Positions 5,911-9,215 of a stretch of 9,215 nt of DNA are shown here, piece after piece. The DNA comes from JAOADN01 sp046155885. Lineage in GTDB: Bacteria > Pseudomonadota > Alphaproteobacteria > Rhodobacterales > Rhodobacteraceae. The stretch covers positions 1 to 9,215 of the forward strand of contig JBJXFU010000002.1 in the NCBI GenBank assembly GCA_046155885.1. Reading direction: 5' to 3'. Below the pieces are notes generated by a model that was given only the letters and a program-made list of their open reading frames with translations, was not told where the DNA came from and ran no database searches. Both the position numbers and the translations under genes were made by a program. The stretch's first letter is position 1. The number at the start of each line of letters is the position of its first letter.

Positions 5911-6333
5911 ATGGCCGAAGGCGGAACGACAACCGGCGAGACGGCGAAAGTGGTGAAGACCGAGGCCGAGTGGCAGGCGGAGCTTTCCGACCTCGCCTTC
6001 AAGGTGACGCGCCGGCATACGACCGAACGCGCCTTCACGCATGACGATTTCCCCAAGGGCCCGGCGGAGTTCCACTGCGTCTGTTGCGGCGCGGCGCTTT
6101 TCGATGCCGGGACGAAGTTCGAGTCGGGGACCGGCTGGCCGAGTTTCTACGCGCCGATGTCGAAGGACGCGGTGGGCGAGACCGAGGACCGGAGCTGGTT
6201 CATGCGCCGGACGGAGGTGCATTGCGCGCGCTGCGATGCGCATCTGGGCCATGTGTTTCCCGACGGGCCGCGGCCGACGGGGCTGCGGTACTGCATCAAC
6301 GGGGTGGCGCTGACGCACCGGCCGAAGGGCTGA
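5911..6333 (+). CDS. msrB: peptide-methionine (R)-S-oxide reductase MsrB
   Basis: 140 residues from the ATG at 5911, with GGGAGA 7 bases upstream; the open frame extends further upstream but without conserved sequence. MsrB reduces the R-epimer of methionine sulfoxide in proteins, normally with thioredoxin. Seen: the start WQAELSDLAFKVTRRHTTERAF, a zinc-binding CxxC pair at Cys56/Cys59 (CVCCG) and Cys105/Cys108 (CARCDAHLGHVF), SGTGWPSFY (72-80), and the catalytic Cys128 in GLRYCING. Position 74, where many MsrBs carry the resolving cysteine (SGCGWPSF), is Thr, so recycling must use another cysteine or act directly. There is no signal peptide, so it is cytoplasmic. After the stop a hairpin separates it from convergent bamE. 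Confidence 0.95.
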   Translation: MAEGGTTTGETAKVVKTEAEWQAELSDLAFKVTRRHTTERAFTHDDFPKGPAEFHCVCCGAALFDAGTKFESGTGWPSFYAPMSKDAVGETEDRSWFMRRTEVHCARCDAHLGHVFPDGPRPTGLRYCINGVALTHRPKG

Positions 6334-6340
6334 GCCGGGG

Positions 6341-6359
6341 GCCGGCAGCGCCCGCCGGC
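6341..6359. terminator. bidirectional hairpin between msrB and bamE
   Basis: GCCGGC (6341-6346) and GCCGGC (6354-6359), itself a palindrome, form a 6-bp stem with a 7-base loop inside the 31-bp gap between the convergent stop codons. It can fold on either strand. No T-tract is present. Confidence 0.5.
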
Positions 6360-6364
6360 ATGGG

Positions 6365-6829
6365 TCAGCCGCGCGGCAGGAACTGGTCGGCGGTGAAGTT
6401 GCCGAGGTTGCCGAGGAGCTGGCGGATGAAGCTCAGGCTTTTCACGCCGCTGTCGGTGACGCGGCGGCTGAAGGCCACGACCTGACCGTCTTCGAGCCCG
6501 AAGCGTTCGACATTCTCGACCGTTCCGTCTTCGGCGAAGCTGATCGCCACCACCTGACGGTCGATTTCCGCCGGGGCGCGGAGGCCCACTTGGCGGAAGC
6601 GGCTGCCGACGTAATACCAGGCCGAGCCGGCGAGGACGCCCGACGAGGCGGGGCGGCCGACGAGGTAGCCCACGTCGTCGCGGGTGGATTCGCCGACCAC
6701 GACTTTCTCGAGATCCTTCTCGGCAGGGACATAGCCGTGGTCGGTGATGATGGGCGAACAGGCGCTGAGCGCCGCCAGGCCGGCACAGAAAAGCGCGCCG
6801 CGCCGGGTCATCCGTGCCGTCCCGATCAT
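6365..6829 (-). CDS. bamE: outer membrane lipoprotein BamE (SmpA/OmlA)
   Basis: 154 residues from the ATG at 6829 (GAGGGCGGGG directly upstream); an internal ATG at 6811 (residue 7) would also keep the signal peptide. A lipoprotein signal is seen: basic MTRRG, hydrophobic segment, lipobox LSAC with the lipidated Cys at 24. The SmpA/OmlA domain follows (about 40-110): VVVGESTRDDVGYLVGRP, SAWYYVGSRFR, VVAISFAEDGTVENVERF. BamE is an accessory lipoprotein of the BAM complex that inserts beta-barrel proteins into the outer membrane. It is longer than E. coli BamE, with a C-terminal extension ending in LGNFTADQFLPRG that is usual for alphaproteobacterial members. The same frame stays open far upstream on the minus strand, but that part is the shadow of yceD, rpmF and plsX. 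Confidence 0.93.
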   Translation of the reverse strand: MIGTARMTRRGALFCAGLAALSACSPIITDHGYVPAEKDLEKVVVGESTRDDVGYLVGRPASSGVLAGSAWYYVGSRFRQVGLRAPAEIDRQVVAISFAEDGTVENVERFGLEDGQVVAFSRRVTDSGVKSLSFIRQLLGNLGNFTADQFLPRG

Positions 6830-6840
6830 CCCCGCCCTCT

Positions 6841-6869
6841 TGCCTTGTCCCAACGCCCTGCGTATCCGG
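6841..6869 (+). promoter_or_regulatory. candidate yceD promoter
   Basis: TTGCCT (6841-6846), a 17-base spacer and TATCCG (6864-6869) form a partial housekeeping match about 105 bp upstream of the yceD start. The -10 is weak in its second half. Confidence 0.3.
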
Positions 6870-6898
6870 CTTACATCAAGCACGGGTCGGGCATCAAG
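6869..6898 (-). promoter_or_regulatory. candidate bamE promoter
   Basis: On the minus strand TTGATG (6893-6898), 18 bases and TAAGCC (6869-6874) form a weak promoter match whose -10 abuts the -10 proposed for yceD. CATCAAG occurs twice on the + strand, 18 bp apart (from 6875 and 6893), and could also be a regulator site. Confidence 0.25.
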
Positions 6899-6973
6899 GA
6901 CGGTTCCGCCGTCCGCGCCCTCCCCGGCGCGGAAGTCCGGGACGGGCGGTTCCGGAAGCCGGAGCGTGGATCG

Positions 6974-7522
6974 ATGGGCAGAGGGGCGGGCGGCAAGACC
7001 TTCTGGCGGGCGGCGGAGCTGGCGACGCTGCGCGAAGCGGCATTCGACATGGCGCCCGACGCGGCGGCGCGCGGGGCGCTGGCGGGCGAGCTTGGCATTC
7101 TCGGCGTTCGGTCGCTGCGCTTCCACGGGCGGCTTTTGCCCGAAGGCGGGGGCGATGCCCGGCTGGAGGCGCGGATCGAGGCCGAGGTCGAGCAGGCCTG
7201 CGTGGTGACGCTCGACCCGGTGCGCACGAAGCTGGCCGAGCCGGTCGTGCGCCGTTTCCTGGCCGAGGTGCCGGTGCCGGAGGAGGACGAGGCCGAGATG
7301 CCGGGGGACGAGAGCATCGAGGCCATCGGTGCCGGGATCGACCTGGCCGAGGTGATGCGCGAGGCCCTGGCGCTGGCCCTGCCGCCCTGGCCGCGGGCGC
7401 CCGGAGCCGGTCCGGGCGATGCCGCTTTCGGCCCGGACGGGGCGCCCGAGGACCCGGACGCCGCGCTGCGGCCGTTTGGCGATCTGGCGAGGATGATGGG
7501 GAAAACCCCGCCCGACGCCTGA
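6974..7522 (+). CDS. yceD: YceD/DUF177 family protein (23S rRNA accumulation protein)
   Basis: 182 residues from the ATG at 6974, with GGAG at 6961-6964. The open frame extends upstream into non-conserved sequence. Seen: the core motif QACVVTLDPV (74-83), equivalent to the CxRCLxP region of E. coli YceD but with a single Cys; a following acidic patch EEDEAEMPGDESIE (103-116); the helix DLAEVMREALALALPPWPR (123-141); and the typical closing motif RPFGDLARMMG (166-176). DUF177 proteins are widely found just before rpmF, and YceD is needed for normal 23S rRNA levels in E. coli and plant plastids; the mechanism is not settled. It is divergent from bamE and 170 bp upstream of rpmF, with a second promoter between them. 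Confidence 0.88.
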   Translation: MGRGAGGKTFWRAAELATLREAAFDMAPDAAARGALAGELGILGVRSLRFHGRLLPEGGGDARLEARIEAEVEQACVVTLDPVRTKLAEPVVRRFLAEVPVPEEDEAEMPGDESIEAIGAGIDLAEVMREALALALPPWPRAPGAGPGDAAFGPDGAPEDPDAALRPFGDLARMMGKTPPDA

Positions 7523-7530
7523 CCTCTGCC

Positions 7531-7560
7531 GCAAGTTGTGTCGCCGACAAAGGGACTTGC
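7531..7560. promoter_or_regulatory. nested dyad over the rpmF promoter
   Basis: GCAAGT (7531-7536) and ACTTGC (7555-7560) are perfect inverted arms 18 bases apart, and TTGT (7535-7538) with ACAA (7546-7549) forms an off-centre inner dyad. The right outer arm overlaps the proposed -35 (7557-7562), the geometry of an operator. No regulator is identified. Confidence 0.35.
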
Positions 7561-7584
7561 GCGTGCACGGAATCGCAGTATGTT
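7557..7584 (+). promoter_or_regulatory. candidate rpmF-plsX-fabH promoter
   Basis: TTGCGC (7557-7562), a 16-base spacer and TATGTT (7579-7584) make one of the best housekeeping-type matches in the window. It lies in the 170-bp gap between yceD and rpmF and gives a predicted start near 7591 with a leader of about 100 bases. Confidence 0.5.
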
Positions 7585-7643
7585 CCCGGCCTCGCTGAAG
7601 AGCAGGGTTCGCACCCGGTCGCGCAATGGCAACCAGTGACGAA

Positions 7644-7672
7644 GCCCCAGGAGAAACGGGGCCGCGCGCCCC
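7644..7672 (+). other. alternative hairpins in the rpmF leader
   Basis: The segment GGGGC (7658-7662) can pair with GCCCC upstream (7644-7648, 9-base loop) or GCCCC downstream (7668-7672, 5-base loop). These two folds exclude each other and end about 10 bases before the rpmF ribosome site GAGG (7682-7685). The stems are only 5 bp and may be chance in GC-rich DNA. Confidence 0.3.
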
Positions 7673-7692
7673 CCGAAACCCGAGGTTGAGAC

Positions 7693-7899
7693 ATGGCTGT
7701 CCCACAGAACCGGACCACCCGGTCGAAGCGCGACATGCGGCGCGCGCATGATGCGCTGGTTGCCGCGAACCCCAACGAATGCCCGAACTGCGGCGAGCTG
7801 AAGCGCCCGCATCATGTCTGCGGCGCCTGCGGGCACTATGACGGGCGCGAGATCGTGGCCAAGGCGGCCGAGGTCGACCTGGACGAAGACGCGGCGTAA
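7693..7899 (+). CDS. rpmF: 50S ribosomal protein L32
   Basis: 68 residues, a full-length bL32. The conserved N-terminus MAVPQNRTTRSKRDMRRAHDAL is followed by a zinc ribbon with Cys30/Cys33 (CPNC) and Cys43/Cys46 (CGAC), so this is the zinc-binding (C+) form, and by an acidic C-terminus DLDEDAA. L32 is part of the large ribosomal subunit near the exit-tunnel region. The start has GAGG 7 bases upstream. It sits between yceD and plsX as in many proteobacteria, linking ribosome and lipid synthesis. Confidence 0.98.
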   Translation: MAVPQNRTTRSKRDMRRAHDALVAANPNECPNCGELKRPHHVCGACGHYDGREIVAKAAEVDLDEDAA

Positions 7900-7917
7900 G
7901 GCCGCCGGCGGGCGGCC
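7900..7917 (+). other. hairpin between rpmF and plsX
   Basis: GGCCGCC (7900-7906) and GGCGGCC (7911-7917) form a perfect 7-bp stem with a 4-base loop beginning at the base after the rpmF stop codon and ending 7 bases before the plsX ATG at 7925. With no T-tract it may be an mRNA processing or stability element, or a partial terminator lowering plsX relative to rpmF. Confidence 0.55.
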
Positions 7918-7924
7918 CCGCGAG

Positions 7925-9061
7925 ATGTCCTCTGCGCTCGATCAGGGCAAGGACCGCGTGGCTGGGCCCGCAAGGCTGCCTAACGTCACTCTTTCCATCG
8001 ACGCGATGGGCGGCGACCGCGGCGCGGCGGCGATTGTCGCCGGCATGTCGGACGCCGCCAGCCAGGACGCGGGCCTGCGCTTCATCCTGCACGGGCCGAA
8101 GGCCGATCTGGAGCGGCTGATCGGCAAGCGCGGCCTGGCCGGCCGCACCACCATCCGCGATGCCGAGGGCGTCGTGAAGATGACCGACAAGCCGAGTCAG
8201 GTGATGCGGCACGGCCAGGGCACCTCGATGTGGTCGGCGATCGACGCGGTGCGGTCGGGCGAGGCGCCGGCGGCGGTGTCCTGCGGCAACACCGGCGCGC
8301 TGATGGCGGTGTCGATGATCCGGCTGAGGAAGCTGCCGGGCGTCAACCGCCCGGCGATTGCCTGCCTCTGGCCGTCGCGCAATCCGGGCGGCTTCAACCT
8401 GATGCTGGACGTCGGCGCCGATATCCGCGCCGATGCACCCGATCTGTTGCAGTTCGCGCTGATGGGGGCGTCTTATGCCCGGTTCGGCCTGGGGATCGCG
8501 CGGCCGCGGGTCGGGTTGCTGAATGTCGGGACCGAAGAGCACAAGGGCCGTCCGGAGCTGAAGGAGGCGCAGGACCTGATCGCTGCGGCGACCGGGGAAG
8601 GGCAGTTCGACTATGTGGGCTTTGTCGAGGGGGGCGATCTGCCCTCGGCCCGGGTGGATGTGATCGTCACCGACGGCTTCACCGGGAACATCGCCTTGAA
8701 GACGGGGGAAGGCACCGCGAAACTGGTGGGCGACTTCCTGAAGGAGGCCTTCAACAAGGGCTGGCTGTCGCGGTTCGCGGCACTTCTCGCGATGAATTCG
8801 CTCAGGCGGCTGCAGAGGCGCATAGACCCCAGGCGCGTCAACGGCGGGGTGTTCCTGGGCCTGAACGGCACGGTGGTGAAGTCGCACGGGTCGGCCGACG
8901 CGACCGGCGTGTCGGCCGCGATCCGGCTGGCGGCCGATCTGGCGCGGTCGGGCTTTCAGGAGCGGCTTGCGGCACGGGTTGCCCTTGCCGAGGCGGCGGG
9001 GCAGGATGCCGCGGCAGTGGGACGGCCCGCTTTGGGCAAGGTTGGCGGGACATCCGAATGA
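7925..9061 (+). CDS. plsX: phosphate acyltransferase PlsX
   Basis: 378 residues from the ATG at 7925. PlsX converts acyl-ACP and phosphate to acyl-phosphate, the donor used by PlsY to start phospholipid synthesis at the membrane surface. Seen: LSIDAMGGDRGAAAIVAG near the N-terminus (23-40), SCGNTGALMAVS (119-130), NVGTEEHKGRPELKEAQDLI, the VDVIVTDGFTGNIALKTGEG block, and the C-terminal VKSHGSADATGVSAAIRLA. Length and motif order are normal. The start is uncertain: the ATG has no ribosome site and abuts a hairpin, whereas GTG at 7958 (367 residues) has AAGGA at 7949-7953, though only 4 bases away. The stop overlaps the fabH start in ATGA, so the two are co-translated. Confidence 0.95.
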   Translation: MSSALDQGKDRVAGPARLPNVTLSIDAMGGDRGAAAIVAGMSDAASQDAGLRFILHGPKADLERLIGKRGLAGRTTIRDAEGVVKMTDKPSQVMRHGQGTSMWSAIDAVRSGEAPAAVSCGNTGALMAVSMIRLRKLPGVNRPAIACLWPSRNPGGFNLMLDVGADIRADAPDLLQFALMGASYARFGLGIARPRVGLLNVGTEEHKGRPELKEAQDLIAAATGEGQFDYVGFVEGGDLPSARVDVIVTDGFTGNIALKTGEGTAKLVGDFLKEAFNKGWLSRFAALLAMNSLRRLQRRIDPRRVNGGVFLGLNGTVVKSHGSADATGVSAAIRLAADLARSGFQERLAARVALAEAAGQDAAAVGRPALGKVGGTSE

Positions 9062-9215
9062 CGATCCGATCGGTGGTGCGCGGTGTCGGCCACTATCTGC
9101 CTTCGCGCGTCGTTCCGAATGCCGAGTTCGAGGCCAAACTCGACACCACCGACGAGTGGATCCGCACCCGGACCGGGATCGAGCGGCGGCATTTCGCGGC
9201 CGATGGCGAGTTCAC
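9058..9215 (+). CDS. fabH: beta-ketoacyl-ACP synthase III FabH, 5' part
   Basis: The first 52 codons are visible, starting at the ATG in the ATGA overlap with plsX; the rest lies beyond the window. The N-terminus reads VVRGVGHYLPSRVVPNAEFE followed by the FabH hallmark DTTDEWIRTRTGIERRHFA. FabH condenses acetyl-CoA (or another primer acyl-CoA) with malonyl-ACP to begin fatty-acid synthesis. The catalytic Cys-His-Asn triad lies outside the visible part. The rpmF-plsX-fabH order is strongly conserved, placing fatty-acid initiation and phospholipid initiation in one operon. Confidence 0.95.
   Translation, partial: MTIRSVVRGVGHYLPSRVVPNAEFEAKLDTTDEWIRTRTGIERRHFAADGEF

Noticed and set aside
7580..7639. 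19-codon upstream ORF before rpmF
   Set aside because: Its ATG lies inside the proposed -10, it has no ribosome site, and its composition is not protein-like.
6365..8887. 840-codon minus-strand open frame
   Set aside because: Only its last 154 codons (BamE) look like a protein. The rest is antisense to yceD, rpmF and plsX and reads as Arg/His/Pro-rich shadow sequence.

Overview
This window is GC-rich (about 70% by eye), densely coded and chromosomal in character. Gene content, gene order and protein sequences point to an alphaproteobacterium of the Rhodobacteraceae (Rhodobacter / Defluviimonas / Paracoccus-like). The main evidence is the bamE / yceD-rpmF-plsX-fabH block, an OlsB-type ornithine-lipid acyltransferase, and an ECF sigma / RskA-type anti-sigma / fasciclin module. 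There is no tRNA, rRNA, insertion sequence, phage gene or CRISPR array, and no gap above 300 bases lacks a gene.

Left part (1-2885, + strand). The window opens inside the 3' part of a corrinoid-reactivator (RACo/RamA-like, DUF4445) ASKHA ATPase gene. Its stop overlaps the start of an ECF sigma factor (ATGA), whose stop in turn overlaps the start of a membrane anti-sigma factor (ATGA). After 135 bp comes an exported single-domain fasciclin (FAS1) protein. An ECF-like promoter (GCAAC, 17 bp, CGTA) stands in front of the fasciclin gene. The logical reading is that membrane-held sigma is released and switches on the exported fasciclin protein, as in the mycobacterial SigK/RskA/MPT70 system. The sigma factor has two cysteines exactly 50 residues apart flanking its sigma-4 domain, while the anti-sigma factor has none.

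Middle part (2886-6333). A convergent gap with two strong hairpins separates the fasciclin gene from a minus-strand ABC-F ATPase (Uup type). Upstream of uup lies an unusual array of four G-rich 12-13 bp tandem repeats and an AT-rich island that looks like its promoter. Next on the minus strand is olsB. It diverges from msrB, a zinc-type methionine-R-sulfoxide reductase that lacks the usual resolving cysteine position.

Right part (6334-9215). msrB converges on bamE (minus strand) across a 31-bp gap holding a hairpin. bamE diverges from yceD, and yceD-rpmF-plsX-fabH run on the + strand. This is the conserved block linking ribosomal protein L32 to phospholipid and fatty-acid initiation. There is a good internal promoter and a structured leader before rpmF, a hairpin squeezed between rpmF and plsX, and an ATGA overlap between plsX and fabH, which runs off the window.

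I found no convincing new multi-gene system. The best leads are the possible redox sensing and translational coupling of the sigma module, the G-rich repeat array in the uup 5' region, and the RNA structures around rpmF/plsX.
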